Assembly: GCF_000588875.1 (NCBI RefSeq)
Contig: NZ_JEMV01000015.1
Span: 1 to 64,000, forward strand
Direction of reading: 5' to 3'
From: Sphingobium sp. Ant17
Lineage (GTDB): Bacteria; Pseudomonadota; Alphaproteobacteria; Sphingomonadales; Sphingomonadaceae
Length of the DNA stretch: 64,000 bases
A program made the position numbers and the translations under genes. The notes under the pieces are model-generated. The model searched no databases. It saw nothing but the letters and a program-made list of their open reading frames with translations, and was not told the origin of the DNA. Of the stretch, positions 16,588-26,825 are shown in pieces; within the stretch, counting starts at the first letter, position 1, and every line of letters starts with the position of its first letter.

Positions 16588-19287
16588 TTATTGGCCGAAA
16601 GTGCGCTGCCACCAGCCGCGACGGGGCGTACCGTCTTCATTCTGGCCGTCTTCATTCTGGCCGCCTTCATTCTGGCCGTTGTCCCCATCGCCTGCAGCGG
16701 CGACGGGTTCGGCAGCGGGTGCCGGTTCGGCCGGCGTCGACTCGACAGGCGCAGGCGTTTCAACTGCGGCATCGGGTGCCGCATCCTGCGCGACGGTGTC
16801 CGCCTTCTTACGGCGGGTGCGCTTGGGCTTGGCCGGCGCTTCCTCGGCAGCAGGGGCCTCGACGGCGGCAGCCGCTTCGATCTGCGCTTTGGTGCGGCGG
16901 GTGCGCTTGGGCTTAGCCGGGGCTTCGGCTTCGACAGGCGCTTCCTCGGCAACAGCCGGTTCGGCCGGTGCTGCGACGGTCTCCGCAACCGCTTCGACCT
17001 CAGCCTTGGGCTTGCGGGCGCGCGGGCGACGGCGGGTCTTGGGGGCTTCCTCTGCGGCAACCTCCTCGACGGGCGCTGCCTCGACCGGCGCATCTTCCGC
17101 AACCGGCTCGGCATCGGCCGATTCGGTGGCTTCCGCGCTCACCGCTTCTTCACCGCCTTCGCGACGGCGACGACCGCCACGACGACCGCGACGACCGCGA
17201 CGACGTGCGCCGCCTTCCTCTTCGTTGCCGTCATTGGCTTCGACGGGCTCGGCTTCGGCTTCACCCTCTGCGTCGGCATCGGCTTCGCTATCGCTATCGA
17301 CAGCATTTTCGTCCTCGGCAGCGCCTTCGGTCTGGCCATCTTCGCGCGATCCACCACGACGGCGACGACGGCGGCGGCGGCGGCGGCCGCCGTCGCGATC
17401 CTCACCCCGATCCGCGCGATCGGTCGCTTCAGCCGGGGTTTCGGCTTCCTCGGCCTCTTCTTCCTCGACTTCGGCTTCTTCCTCGTCCTCGACAACATCG
17501 AAATCATCTTCGTCTTCGGGAAGCGGGGCGTAGCTTACGACGCGCTCGGGCCGCGGGCCGCTCGCCTCGACCGACATGCGCGCACCTTCGACTTCGCCAT
17601 CGGGCAGGATTTCGATCCGCACGCCATAGCGCTGCTCGATCTCGTCCAGTTCGCGACGCTTGTTGTTAAGAACGTAGAAGGCCGCTTCCTGGCTGGCACG
17701 CAGCGTGATGCAATTGCCGCGACCACGGGCCGCTTCCTCTTCCAACATGCGCAGCGCCGACAGGCCTGCCGACGAGGCGGTGCGGACAAGGCCAGTGCCT
17801 TCGCAATGCGGGCATTGGCGGGTCGAGGCTTCCAACACGCCGGTGCGCAGACGCTGGCGGCTCATTTCCATGAGGCCGAAGCCCGAAATGCGGCCGACCT
17901 GGATGCGGGCGCGATCGTCGCGCAGCGCTTCCTTCATCGCCTTCTCGACCTTACGGATGTTGGAGTTATTCTCCATATCGATAAAGTCGATGACGACGAG
18001 GCCCGCCATGTCGCGCAGGCGCAACTGGCGCGCAATTTCGCGCGCGGCTTCCAGGTTGGTGGCGACGGCGGTCTGTTCGATGCCATGTTCGCGGGTCGAG
18101 CGGCCCGAGTTGATGTCGATCGACACCAAAGCTTCGGTCGGGTTGATGACCAGATAGCCGCCCGATTTCAGCTGGACGACTGGATTATACATGGCGGCCA
18201 ACTGATCTTCGACGCTGGCGCGCTGGAACAGCGAAACAGGGTCGGCATATTGCTTCACCCGGCGCACATGGCTCGGCATCAGCAGGCGCATGAAGTCCTT
18301 GGCGGCGCGATAGCCTTCCTCGCCTTCGACGATGACTTCCTCGATATCCTTATTGTAGATATCGCGGATCGCCCGCTTGATGAGGTCGCTGTCATTGTGG
18401 ATCAGTTCAGGCGCAGCGGCCTGCAGCGTCTTTTCGCGGATCTCGTCCCACAGGCGGGCAAGGTAATCGAAGTCGCGCTTGATTTCCGGCTTGGTGCGCT
18501 GAAGTCCGGCGGTGCGGACGATGCAGCCCATGGACGACGGCAGTGCCATTTCGGCGATGATCGTCTTCAACCGCTTGCGATCGGCCGCGTTGCTGATCTT
18601 GCGCGAAATACCGCCGCCATGGCTGGTGTTCGGCATCAGCACGCAATAGCGGCCGGCCAGCGACAAATAGGTGGTCAGGGCCGCGCCCTTGTTGCCGCGT
18701 TCTTCCTTGACGACCTGGACCAGCAGCACCTGACGGCGCTTGATGACGTCCTGAATCTTGTAACGGCGGCGCAGCGCCATGCGCTTGCGGCGCAGTTCTT
18801 CGGCAGCGTCATCGCCGGGCTTGCCGCGACGGCCCCGGTTCGGGCGACCGCCTTCGGACGCCTCGCCCTCAGCGGCGTCACCCTCGGGTGCGCTGTCTTC
18901 ATCATCGTCATGATGATGGGTCGCCTCGACGATCTCGACGCCCTCGCCATCCTCGTCCTCATCGTCGAAGTCGGCGCGCAGCGCGGCCTCTTCTTCGGCA
19001 TGCTCACGCTCTTCGCGCAGCAGGGCTTCGCGATCTTCGCGCGGGATCTGGTAATAGTCGGGGTGGATTTCGCTGAAAGCGAGAAAGCCGTGGCGGTTGC
19101 CGCCATAATCGACAAACGCTGCCTGGAGCGAGGGTTCGACCCGCGTCACCTTGGCCAGATAGATATTGCCCTTGAGCTGCTTGTGCTCGGAGGATTCGAA
19201 GTCGAATTCTTCGATCCGGTTACCTTTGACGACCGCGACACGGGTTTCTTCCCGGTGGCGCGCGTCGATCAGCATACGCATTGTCAT
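16588..19287 (-). CDS. rne: Ribonuclease E
   Basis: The endonuclease that starts decay of most mRNAs and organises the degradosome. The S1 domain is split by a large acidic insertion (about residues 88-165, with runs of E and D and a HHHDDDED stretch), typical of alphaproteobacterial RNase E. The DNase-I-like catalytic part has VSIDINSGRSTREHGIEQTA and GLVVIDFIDMENNSN. The zinc link is RQCPHCEGTG. The long C-terminal half is disordered, Arg-rich then Ala/Glu/Pro-rich, and ends RRGWWQRTFGQ. This matches the GWW motif shown in Caulobacter to bind PNPase. Length 899 aa. The start is set at MTMRMLIDARHREETRVAV. Confidence 0.95.
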   Translation of the reverse strand: MTMRMLIDARHREETRVAVVKGNRIEEFDFESSEHKQLKGNIYLAKVTRVEPSLQAAFVDYGGNRHGFLAFSEIHPDYYQIPREDREALLREEREHAEEEAALRADFDDEDEDGEGVEIVEATHHHDDDEDSAPEGDAAEGEASEGGRPNRGRRGKPGDDAAEELRRKRMALRRRYKIQDVIKRRQVLLVQVVKEERGNKGAALTTYLSLAGRYCVLMPNTSHGGGISRKISNAADRKRLKTIIAEMALPSSMGCIVRTAGLQRTKPEIKRDFDYLARLWDEIREKTLQAAAPELIHNDSDLIKRAIRDIYNKDIEEVIVEGEEGYRAAKDFMRLLMPSHVRRVKQYADPVSLFQRASVEDQLAAMYNPVVQLKSGGYLVINPTEALVSIDINSGRSTREHGIEQTAVATNLEAAREIARQLRLRDMAGLVVIDFIDMENNSNIRKVEKAMKEALRDDRARIQVGRISGFGLMEMSRQRLRTGVLEASTRQCPHCEGTGLVRTASSAGLSALRMLEEEAARGRGNCITLRASQEAAFYVLNNKRRELDEIEQRYGVRIEILPDGEVEGARMSVEASGPRPERVVSYAPLPEDEDDFDVVEDEEEAEVEEEEAEEAETPAEATDRADRGEDRDGGRRRRRRRRRRGGSREDGQTEGAAEDENAVDSDSEADADAEGEAEAEPVEANDGNEEEGGARRRGRRGRRGGRRRREGGEEAVSAEATESADAEPVAEDAPVEAAPVEEVAAEEAPKTRRRPRARKPKAEVEAVAETVAAPAEPAVAEEAPVEAEAPAKPKRTRRTKAQIEAAAAVEAPAAEEAPAKPKRTRRKKADTVAQDAAPDAAVETPAPVESTPAEPAPAAEPVAAAGDGDNGQNEGGQNEDGQNEDGTPRRGWWQRTFGQ

Positions 19288-19805
19288 TTATGATTCTCCG
19301 GCGATGGCGGTCGACGGCGCTGGGCCGGGCCACCATGCGATAGTGAAGGGACGGCCGCCTGCGCGCCGGTGAGGGCGCGGATGTCGGCATCGTCCGGGTT
19401 AGATGGAAAAATTGCGCGTCTGCTGCGTCGGCAGGGCCGGACATGGCACCGGGCCGAACCAACCACGCCGCGACGCCCGTTGCCGGGGTCAGCGTGGATG
19501 GAAATTCATGCCTCATGCAGCGTCAACCTGTTCATAACATCGGCGCGGCGGCGCGGATCGCGCCAACCAGCCGTCTTCTTGGGCCTGCGCTGCGCCGTAT
19601 CGAAACGGCGGACATTGCAGGAATGTGAATGGGTAGCAGCCAAAGCGGTAGGGAGCAACGGTTGCGGGAAATATTATGTCGTGGAACCAGCCCGCCAGCC
19701 GCCTTCTGCCTCACCATGGTGAAAATCGCGTTAACCTTGTCATTTTACCGGGCCACAAGACGTCAATGCTTAATCGGATGTTTAGCGTGGGGACGCTGGA
19801 CGGAT
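19288..19805. other. Divergent intergenic region between rne and the amidase gene
   Basis: This 518-base gap has no convincing reading frame. By analogy with other bacteria the rne transcript probably has a long leader here that serves feedback by RNase E, but no conserved structure can be recognised by eye. It includes an AT-richer patch at about 19715-19745 (GTTAACCTTGTCATTTTACC) that may hold the rightward amidase promoter. Confidence 0.4.
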
Positions 19806-21095
19806 ATGAGCAGCATGAAATTTGGCTGGACGGCTGACCGGGCGGCGTTGCACAAGCGGCGCATGTCCCTGAGCTTTGCCCTGGCGAGTATGATCGCCCT
19901 GTCGGCTCCCGGTATCGCCGGTGGTATTGCCGGTGTGATCGTGCAGGATGATCGGGTCGTCGTCCGCTTCGACGATCGGGTGAACGGCGCGTCGGCCTTC
20001 CTGCTGGATACGCCGCGTCGGATCGCGCTGGATATCGACGGCGCGCAGGTGGGACGCAACCAGTTCGCCCCCGGCGGCAGCGCGGTTGCGGCCGTGCGGC
20101 AGGGCCAGTTGAACGACGACACCGCCCGCGTGGTGCTCGACCTCGTCGGCCCTGCCACGGTGGGTCAGCCACAGATCGCGGCAGACGGCAAATCTTTGAG
20201 CTTCGCGCTTCAGGGCGTGACCGATAGCCGCTTCCGCAGCGAAGTCGGCAGGGGCCGGATGCGGTTCGGCGCGCCTGCCGCCATGGCGGCGCGCCCGCAA
20301 AAGCGCCTCCATTCGATCACCGTACCCATCCCGCCATCGGCGCGGGGCGTCGCCCTGCCCCCGGTCGAAGGATCGCGCGATGGCGCGCGACCGCTGGTGG
20401 TGATCGATGCGGGTCATGGCGGTCATGATCCGGGTGCCGTCAACAAGGAACAGGGCAAGCGCGAGAAGGATGTGACGCTGGCGATCGCACAGGCGATCCG
20501 TGATCAGCTCGTTAAATCGGGCCGGGTGCGCGTGGCACTGACGCGCGACGATGACAAATATCTGATCCTGCAGGAACGCTATGGCATTGCGCGCAAGCTG
20601 GGCGCGGACCTGTTCATCTCCATCCACGCCGACGCGGCGGAGAATACGCAAGCGCAGGGCGCGACCGTCTATACCCTGTCGGAAACCGCATCCGACCGCG
20701 AGGCGGCACGACTGGCGGCGCGGGAAAACAAGGCCGACATCCTCAACGGCGTCAATCTGGGCGGACAGTCGGGCGATGTCTCCTCGATCCTCATCGACCT
20801 GACCCAGCGCGAATCGCTCAACATTTCGGCCAGCTTCGCCCGACTGCTCCAGCGCGAAGCAGCGCCCTATGTGCCGTTCCGCAGCAGCTATCACCGCTTT
20901 GCGTCGCTAATGGTGCTCAAGGCCCCGGACACGCCATCGATCCTGTTCGAGACCGGCTATATCAGCAATGCCGACGACGCGGCGTTTCTATCATCGCGCG
21001 AGGGCCAGTCGCAGATCGCGCGCGGTGTGGCCCGCGCGATCGAGGTCCATTTCGCCCGCAAGCTGGCGATGCGCGGCGGGACGGCGGGTGGGTAA
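19806..21095 (+). CDS. N-acetylmuramoyl-L-alanine amidase, AmiC type
   Basis: A periplasmic cell-division amidase that cuts the stem peptide from peptidoglycan to separate daughter cells. After a signal peptide (LSFALASMIALSAPGIAG) comes an AMIN domain (about residues 38-130: VIVQDDRVVVRFDD to RIALDIDGAQV). The zinc-dependent Amidase_3 domain follows: VVIDAGHGGHDPGAVN (His ligand), REKDVTLAIA (Glu), LFISIHADAAEN (His) and LFETGYISN (catalytic Glu). About 429 aa from ATG 19806. The PBP1A gene follows 61 bases later. Confidence 0.9.
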   Translation: MSSMKFGWTADRAALHKRRMSLSFALASMIALSAPGIAGGIAGVIVQDDRVVVRFDDRVNGASAFLLDTPRRIALDIDGAQVGRNQFAPGGSAVAAVRQGQLNDDTARVVLDLVGPATVGQPQIAADGKSLSFALQGVTDSRFRSEVGRGRMRFGAPAAMAARPQKRLHSITVPIPPSARGVALPPVEGSRDGARPLVVIDAGHGGHDPGAVNKEQGKREKDVTLAIAQAIRDQLVKSGRVRVALTRDDDKYLILQERYGIARKLGADLFISIHADAAENTQAQGATVYTLSETASDREAARLAARENKADILNGVNLGGQSGDVSSILIDLTQRESLNISASFARLLQREAAPYVPFRSSYHRFASLMVLKAPDTPSILFETGYISNADDAAFLSSREGQSQIARGVARAIEVHFARKLAMRGGTAGG

Positions 21096-21156
21096 GACCA
21101 TCGCGCGTCGATCCATACTGGCGTTGCCCGCGATTTGACCCTAGAGCCTCGTACCC

Positions 21157-23692
21157 ATGGAAGAGGCCAGCCCCGATACCGCCCCGTCATCCTTTGCCTA
21201 TCGCCTGCGCCGCGACGCCAGTGGCGTGACGGACGTGTTGCGTAGCCTGTGGCAGCGCCGCCTGGTCCGCTGGGGCGCGATAGTGCTCGGCGCGTTTCTG
21301 ACCGCCTGCCTGTTATTCTGGCTGATCTTCGCACGCGGTCTGCCCGATGCGGCGACGCTGCTGGAATATGAGCCGCCGCTGCCGACCATCGTGCGCGACA
21401 TTAATGGCCAGCCGGTCCACAGCTATGCCCGCGAACGGCGCGTCCAGCTGCAATATAGCGATTATCCGCCGCTGCTGATCCGCGCCTATCTGGCGGCGGA
21501 AGACAAGACCTTCTTCGAACATCATGGCGTCGATATTCCGGGCTTTGCGGGCGCGGTGGTCGATTATGCGAGCAAGCTCGGCTCCGGCCAGCGCGCGCGC
21601 GGCGGTTCGACGATCACCCAGCAGGTCGCCAAGAATCTGCTGATCGGCGATGAATATTCGCCCACGCGCAAGGTGAAGGAGATGATCCTCGCCTACCGCA
21701 TGGAAAATGTCCTGAGCAAGCAGCAGATCCTGGAACTCTATTTCAATCAGATCTTCCTTGGCCGGAACGCTTACGGCGTGCAGGCGGCGGCGCGCGCCTA
21801 TTTCAACAAGGATGTCGCCGACCTCGCCCTGCATGAAATGGCGTATCTGTCGATCCTGCCCAAGGGTCCGGCCAATTATCGCCCCGAGAGCGAAAGCGGC
21901 ATGGCGCGCGCGCTCGACCGGCGCAATTGGGCGCTGGGCGAGATGGTGAAAAGCGGCTGGATCACGCCTGCGCAACGCGATGCGGCGGCGGCGCTGCCGC
22001 TGGGTACCGTCGCCACGCATAGTTCGAGCTTTGATGCGCGCGCGGGCGGCTATTATATGGAGGAAGTGCGTCGCCGCCTGATCGGCCTGTTCGGCGAGAA
22101 GGCGGAGGATGGCCCCAACAGCGTCTATGCCGGTGGCCTGTGGGTACGCAGCCCCTATGATCCAGTGGTACAGGACAGCACCGCCAGCGCCCTGCGCAAC
22201 GGCCTGCTGCGCTTCGATGCCGGGCGGGGCTGGTCCGGGCCGGTAGCCAAGATCAAGATCGACAATGGCTGGGAACGCGAATTGGCGGCGAGCTATATCG
22301 ACGTCGATTATGCCGAATGGCGCGTCGCCGTCATCATCAGTCGCACGTCGTCGGAAGCGCAGATCGGCTTTGCCGACGGCAGCACCGGCACGTTGCCCGC
22401 CGCCCAAGCGCAAATGGCTTATCGCAAGAGCGGTGGCCCCGCCTTTTCCGCGATGAAGCCCGGCGACCTGATCGTGGTGGCGCGTAACGGTGCCAACTGG
22501 GCGCTGCGCAACATTCCCGAAGTGTCGGGCGGCATGGTCGTGGAAGAAGTTCATTCGGGTCGTATTCGCGCGATGCAGGGCGGGTTCGACGCGCGCCTCT
22601 CTTCCTACAACCGCGCGACGCAGGCAATGCGCCAGCCCGGATCTACGATCAAACCCTTCGTCTATGCCGCCGCGCTGGACAGCGGAATGACCCCCGCCTC
22701 CATCATCGTCGATGGCCCCTTATGCGTCTATCAGGGCGCGGGCTGGGGCAAAAATGCTTCCGCAACTTTTCGGGCGGCAGCGCCGGGCCGCAGACGATGC
22801 GCTGGGGCGTGGAGCAATCGCGCAACCTGATGACCGTGCGCGCCGCAAGCCAGACCGGCATGGAAAAGGTCGTGCGCACCATCAAGGGGATGGGGATCGG
22901 CGATTATCAGCCTATCTCTCCTTCGCGCTCGGCGCGGGCGACACGACGGTGGAGAAAATGGTCAACGCCTATGCCGCACTCGCCAATCAGGGTCGGCAAT
23001 TCCCGTCCAAGGTCATGGATTATGTGCAGGACCGGCGGGGCAAGGTGATCTGGCCCGAGCGCTGGCGGCCGTGCGACGGGTGCAACATGGCGAACTGGGA
23101 CGGCAAGCCGATGCCGCGCTTCGGCATGGAGGGCAAGCAGGTGATGAACCCCATGACGGCCTACCAGGTCGTCCACATCACTGAAGGCGTGGTCCAGCGT
23201 GGCACCGCGACGGTGCTGGCGGATTTGAAGCGCCCGCTATTTGGGAAGACCGGCACCACCAACGGCCCGACCAATGTGTGGTTCGTCGGCGGATCGCCAG
23301 ACCTCGTCGCGGGGGTCTATATCGGCTATGATCAGCCGCGCAGCTTGGGCGGTTGGGCGCAGGGCGGCCGCATCGCCGCGCCGATCTGGAAAGCGGCGAT
23401 GGCCCCGATCTTGGAGACGATGCCCAAGACGCCCTTCGTGGCACCGGCGGGCATCCGCATGGTGCCTATCGACCGGCGGTCGGGCAAGCGCGTCTATGGC
23501 GCCTGGCCGACCAGCGAGCCGAAAGCCGCCGTCATCTGGGAAGCCTTCAAGCCCGAATCGGAACCGCGCCGCACCATCCGCAAGGAAGAGGCCGAGGCGC
23601 AGGCCAAGGTCGCCGCTGCCAAGGCCGCGTCCAGCCAGCGCCGCCACCGGACCGACAGCGACTTTTTGCAGGATCAAGGCGGGATTTACTAA
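21157..23692 (+). CDS. mrcA: Penicillin-binding protein 1A (two frameshifts)
   Basis: A bifunctional class A PBP that polymerises and cross-links peptidoglycan. A single membrane anchor (about residues 38-60) precedes the GT51 domain with AAEDKTFFEHHGVDIPGF, RGGSTITQQVAKNLL and LFLGRNAYGV-type motifs. The transpeptidase has SxxK in QPGSTIKPFVYAAALDS and KTG in FGKTGTTNGPTNVWFVGG. The frame breaks twice: one A is missing in the A run at 22751-22756, and one base is missing near 22908-22916 (QPYLSFALG expected). The restored length is about 845 aa, as in other sphingomonads. Both losses look like consensus errors. Confidence 0.9.
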
Positions 23693-23694
23693 GG

Positions 23695-24102
23695 GTGCAG
23701 CGGGACAGCCGCGCCCGGCAGATTGCCCGCATCGTCCTGGCGCTGGCCTATTTCGTGGCAGGCGTGGCGCATTTGCGGTCACCGGATGGCTTCATCGCGA
23801 TCACGCCCGATTGGGTGCCCTTCCCCGCCACCATCATCTGGCTGACCGGGATGGCGGAAATTGCCGGCGCAGTGGGCTTGATGCTGCCGCCGCTGCGCCG
23901 AGCCGCCGGTATCGGGCTGGCGCTCTATGCCTTGTGCGTGTGGCCGGCCAACATCCACCATGCGCTGAGCGACATTCCGCTGGGCGGGGTGCATCTGAGC
24001 TGGTGGTATCATGGGCCGCGTTTGGCGTTGCAACCGGTGTTGATCTGGTGGGCCTTGTGGGTTGGCGGCGTCACCGATTGGCCGTTCGCGCGGCGGCGCT
24101 GA
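23695..24102 (+). CDS. DoxX-like four-helix membrane protein
   Basis: About 135 aa with four hydrophobic helices: IARIVLALAYFVAGVAHL, ATIIWLTGMAEIAGAVGLML, AAGIGLALYALCVWPAN and LQPVLIWWALWV. The GVAHL...PDxxIAITPDWVPFP region is typical of DoxX/DoxD-like proteins, which are of uncertain function but are often linked to redox or sulfur chemistry. The likely start is GTG 23695, three bases after the PBP1A stop, so it is co-transcribed with it. Confidence 0.75.
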   Translation: MQRDSRARQIARIVLALAYFVAGVAHLRSPDGFIAITPDWVPFPATIIWLTGMAEIAGAVGLMLPPLRRAAGIGLALYALCVWPANIHHALSDIPLGGVHLSWWYHGPRLALQPVLIWWALWVGGVTDWPFARRR

Positions 24103-24182
24103 CCTCCTACTATCAGGCGATTGTCTTTTGAGGGCAGCGCCCTACTGTGCGCTCCCCTGACCGACGATCATAAGAGAGAGCG

Positions 24183-26231
24183 ATGACCCGGCACCTCCCC
24201 TGGATAGCAATGGCGATCATCGGCGCGGTAGCGCTGAGCGTGGTGGCGGTGTCGCGGGGCGAGGCCGTCAATGCGCTGTGGATCGTGGTCGCGGCGGTCA
24301 GCAGTTTCCTGGTCGCCTATCGCTATTATGCGCTGTTCATCGCACGCCATGTGATGCGGCTCGATCCGTCGCGGCCGACGCCCGCCGTGCGCCGCGCCGA
24401 TGGGCTCGATTATGTCGCAACCGACCGCAGCGTGTTGTTCGGCCATCATTTCGCGGCGATCGCGGGCGCGGGACCGCTCGTCGGCCCAGTGCTGGCGGCG
24501 CAGATGGGCTATCTGCCCGGCACACTGTGGATCATCGTCGGCGTCGTGCTGGCGGGCGCGGTGCAGGATTTCATGGTGTTGTTCATCTCCATGCGCCGCG
24601 ACGGCAAGTCGCTGGGCGAACTGATCCGCATGGAAATGGGCCAATGGGCCGGGACGATCGCGCTGATCGGCGCGTTTATGATCATGGTCATCATCCTCGC
24701 GGTGCTGGCGCTGATCGTCGTCAAGGCGCTGGCCGAGAGTCCTTGGGGCATGTTCACGGTCGCGGCGACCGTGCCGCTGGCGATGTTCATGGGCGTCTAT
24801 ACGCGCTGGATCCGGCCGGGCAGGATCGGCGAAGTGTCGCTGCTGGGCCTTGTCGGGCTGCTCGCCGCGATCGTCTATGGGCAGGCGATTGCCGCCTCGC
24901 CGGTCTGGGGGCCGATCTTCACCTTTACGCCGGTGCAACTGTGTTGGATTTTGATCGGCTATGGCGCGGTGGCATCGGTGCTGCCGGTGTGGCTGTTGCT
25001 GGCGCCGCGCGATTATCTCTCGACTTTCCTTAAGATCGGGGCGATCGCGGCGCTGGCCATCGGCATCGTCATCATGGCCCCGCCGCTCAAAATGCCCGCG
25101 CTGACGCAGTTCGTCGACGGCGGCGGGCCGGTGTGGTCGGGCGGCCTCTTCCCCTTCCTGTTCATCACCATCGCCTGCGGCGCGGTGTCCGGTTTCCATG
25201 CGCTGATTTCCAGCGGCACCACGCCCAAGCTGATCGCCAGCGAAGCCCATGCGCCGATCATCGGCTATGGCGCGATGCTGATGGAGGCGTTCGTAGCGAT
25301 CATGGCGCTGGTCGGCGCGTCGATTTTGGACCCCGGCATCTATTTCACGATGAACAGCCCCGGTGCGATCATCGGCACTGATGCGGCGAGCGCATCGGCC
25401 GCCGTCACCGCCATGGGCTTCCCGATCTCGGCCGACCTCATCACCCAGACGGCGAAGGATGTCGGCGAGCATAGCATCATTTCGCGCACAGGCGGCGCGC
25501 CGACGCTGGCGGTGGCGATGGCGGAAATTTTCAGCCATGTCGTCGGCGGCCCAGCGATGAAGGCCTTCTGGTATCATTTCGCCATCCTATTCGAGGCGCT
25601 GTTCATCCTGACCGCGGTGGATGCGGGCACGCGCGCCGGGCGCTTCATGCTGCAGGATTTGATCGCGCTGGCGGTGCCGTCGTTCAAGGAGAGCAAGAGT
25701 CATGTGCCGGGCATCGTCGCGACCGCGATGACGGTCGCGGCCTGGGGCTTCTTCCTCTATCAGGGGGTCACCGATCCGCTGGGCGGGGTGAATACGCTGT
25801 GGCCGGTCTTCGGTATTTCGAACCAGATGCTGGCGGCAATCGCGCTGATGCTGGCGACGGCCGTGCTGTTCCGCATGAAGCGCGACCGCTTCGCCTGGGT
25901 CACGATGATCCCGACCGCCTGGCTGCTGGTCTGCACCCTGTCGGCAGGATGGCTCAAGCTCTTCTCGCCTGACCCTAAGCTCGGCTTCCTGGCCCATGCA
26001 GCCAAGTTCGGCGCGGCGGCGGACAAGGGCGAGGTGTTGGCCCCGGCCAAATCGATGGCGGAGATGGAGCGCATCATCTTCAACGACCGGATCGACGCGG
26101 CGCTGGTCGCGCTATTCCTCGCGGTGGTCTTGTCGCTGCTGGTCTTCACGATCCGCACCTGCCTCGCCGCGCGCCGCAGCACGGAGCCGACCGCGCAGGA
26201 AATCCCCGCGCAACTGGCGCCGACGGCATGA
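24183..26231 (+). CDS. cstA: Carbon starvation protein A (pyruvate/peptide transporter family)
   Basis: A large inner-membrane transporter of the CstA family, whose E. coli members CstA and BtsT take up pyruvate or peptides. The sequence has many helices and the conserved stretches VATDRSVLFGHHFAAIAGAGPLVGPVLAAQ, DFMVLFISMRRDGKSLGE and SGTTPKLIASEAHAPIIGYG, all family hallmarks. Length 682 aa is normal. AGAGAG lies just before the ATG. The stop overlaps the next start (ATGA), coupling it to the YbdD-type protein, as in many proteobacteria. Confidence 0.93.
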   Translation: MTRHLPWIAMAIIGAVALSVVAVSRGEAVNALWIVVAAVSSFLVAYRYYALFIARHVMRLDPSRPTPAVRRADGLDYVATDRSVLFGHHFAAIAGAGPLVGPVLAAQMGYLPGTLWIIVGVVLAGAVQDFMVLFISMRRDGKSLGELIRMEMGQWAGTIALIGAFMIMVIILAVLALIVVKALAESPWGMFTVAATVPLAMFMGVYTRWIRPGRIGEVSLLGLVGLLAAIVYGQAIAASPVWGPIFTFTPVQLCWILIGYGAVASVLPVWLLLAPRDYLSTFLKIGAIAALAIGIVIMAPPLKMPALTQFVDGGGPVWSGGLFPFLFITIACGAVSGFHALISSGTTPKLIASEAHAPIIGYGAMLMEAFVAIMALVGASILDPGIYFTMNSPGAIIGTDAASASAAVTAMGFPISADLITQTAKDVGEHSIISRTGGAPTLAVAMAEIFSHVVGGPAMKAFWYHFAILFEALFILTAVDAGTRAGRFMLQDLIALAVPSFKESKSHVPGIVATAMTVAAWGFFLYQGVTDPLGGVNTLWPVFGISNQMLAAIALMLATAVLFRMKRDRFAWVTMIPTAWLLVCTLSAGWLKLFSPDPKLGFLAHAAKFGAAADKGEVLAPAKSMAEMERIIFNDRIDAALVALFLAVVLSLLVFTIRTCLAARRSTEPTAQEIPAQLAPTA

Positions 26232-26413
26232 GCGGGTTGCTCGACACGCTGCGCCAGACCGCACGGCTGATGGTGGGGATGCCCGACTATGACGCCTATC
26301 TGCGGCATCGCGAGGCGCATCATCCGGGGCAGCCGGTGATGGACCGAACGGCGTTTTTCCGGGACCGGCAGGAAGCGCGCTATGGCGGGAAGAATGGGGG
26401 GCGGTGTTGTTAG
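26228..26413 (+). CDS. YbdD/YjiX family protein
   Basis: A 61-aa protein of the DUF466/YbdD family, found directly after cstA-type transporters. Diagnostic residues are the GMPDYDAYLRHREAHHPGQPVM stretch (read as GMPDYDAYLRH then HHPGQP) and the DRTAFFRDRQEARYG segment with a Cys-Cys end. Function is unknown, although in E. coli it is needed with the transporter. Start overlaps the cstA stop by four bases. Confidence 0.9.
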   Translation: MSGLLDTLRQTARLMVGMPDYDAYLRHREAHHPGQPVMDRTAFFRDRQEARYGGKNGGRCC

Positions 26414-26455
26414 GGGGGTGAAGCGCCGAATTGCAGACGTTATATTGTTACAGTT

Positions 26456-26692
26456 TCAGGAGGTAAGGCCCGAGATGCATATCAACGCGAAGGCTCCTGC
26501 CAAAAAACAATAGAAGCCAATCGCGAACCAAAAGGCAAAGGGCCGCGCATCACGGTAGATCCAAGGCGTATCTATGAAATTGCGCCAATAAACCTTGCGC
26601 TCTTTGACGGCTATACATGCATAAATCGCGAGAGCGATAGACACGCCTGCCCCAAATATGAAGGCGACGATATGTTCTAACGGTTCAGACAC
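26456..26692 (-). CDS. Hypothetical two-helix membrane protein
   Basis: A 78-aa protein from a GTG at 26692 (VSEPLEHIVAFIFGAG) with two membrane helices, about HIVAFIFGAGVSIALAIYAC and FWFAIGFYCFLAGAFALICI, separated by a charged loop KERKVYWRNFID. The frame is open up to 26779, but that part would run through a palindromic repeat. Its base composition is more AT-rich than its neighbours, and it sits next to the IS30 element, so it may have been acquired or be a remnant. No ribosome-binding site is evident. I do not recognise a family. Confidence 0.5.
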   Translation of the reverse strand: MSEPLEHIVAFIFGAGVSIALAIYACIAVKERKVYWRNFIDTPWIYRDARPFAFWFAIGFYCFLAGAFALICISGLTS

Positions 26693-26754
26693 ATCCGCAT
26701 GATTAGCATCAAATTCGCTCTTGGTCGAGCGTCGGCTTCCCACCACTTGCAGCC

Positions 26755-26775
26755 ATGCCGGGCTTGACCCGGCAT
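26755..26775. repeat. Palindrome ATGCCGGG-CTTGA-CCCGGCAT
   Basis: A perfect 8-bp stem with a 5-base loop. A second copy of the same palindrome, lacking its outer AT on one side, abuts the right end of the IS30 element at 27847-27864. Confidence 0.8.
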
Positions 26776-26825
26776 CCATTGGCTCTTGGGTCCGGCGTAA
26801 TCGAGGGGTCGAGGCTAATGGACCC

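Noticed and set aside
16591-19293. A 900-codon open frame on the + strand fully antisense to rne
   Set aside because: It mirrors the whole rne gene and comes from high-GC codon use and repeats such as GCG/GAC. The rne side has all RNase E motifs, and the antisense product shows none.
21157-23692. PBP1A as a pseudogene
   Set aside because: Both breaks fit a single missing base in simple sequence, while all catalytic motifs remain. Similar errors hit essential genes in the window.
24168-25577. A 469-codon frame opposite cstA
   Set aside because: His/Arg/Asp-rich with no hydrophobic core, and cstA on the other strand is unmistakable.
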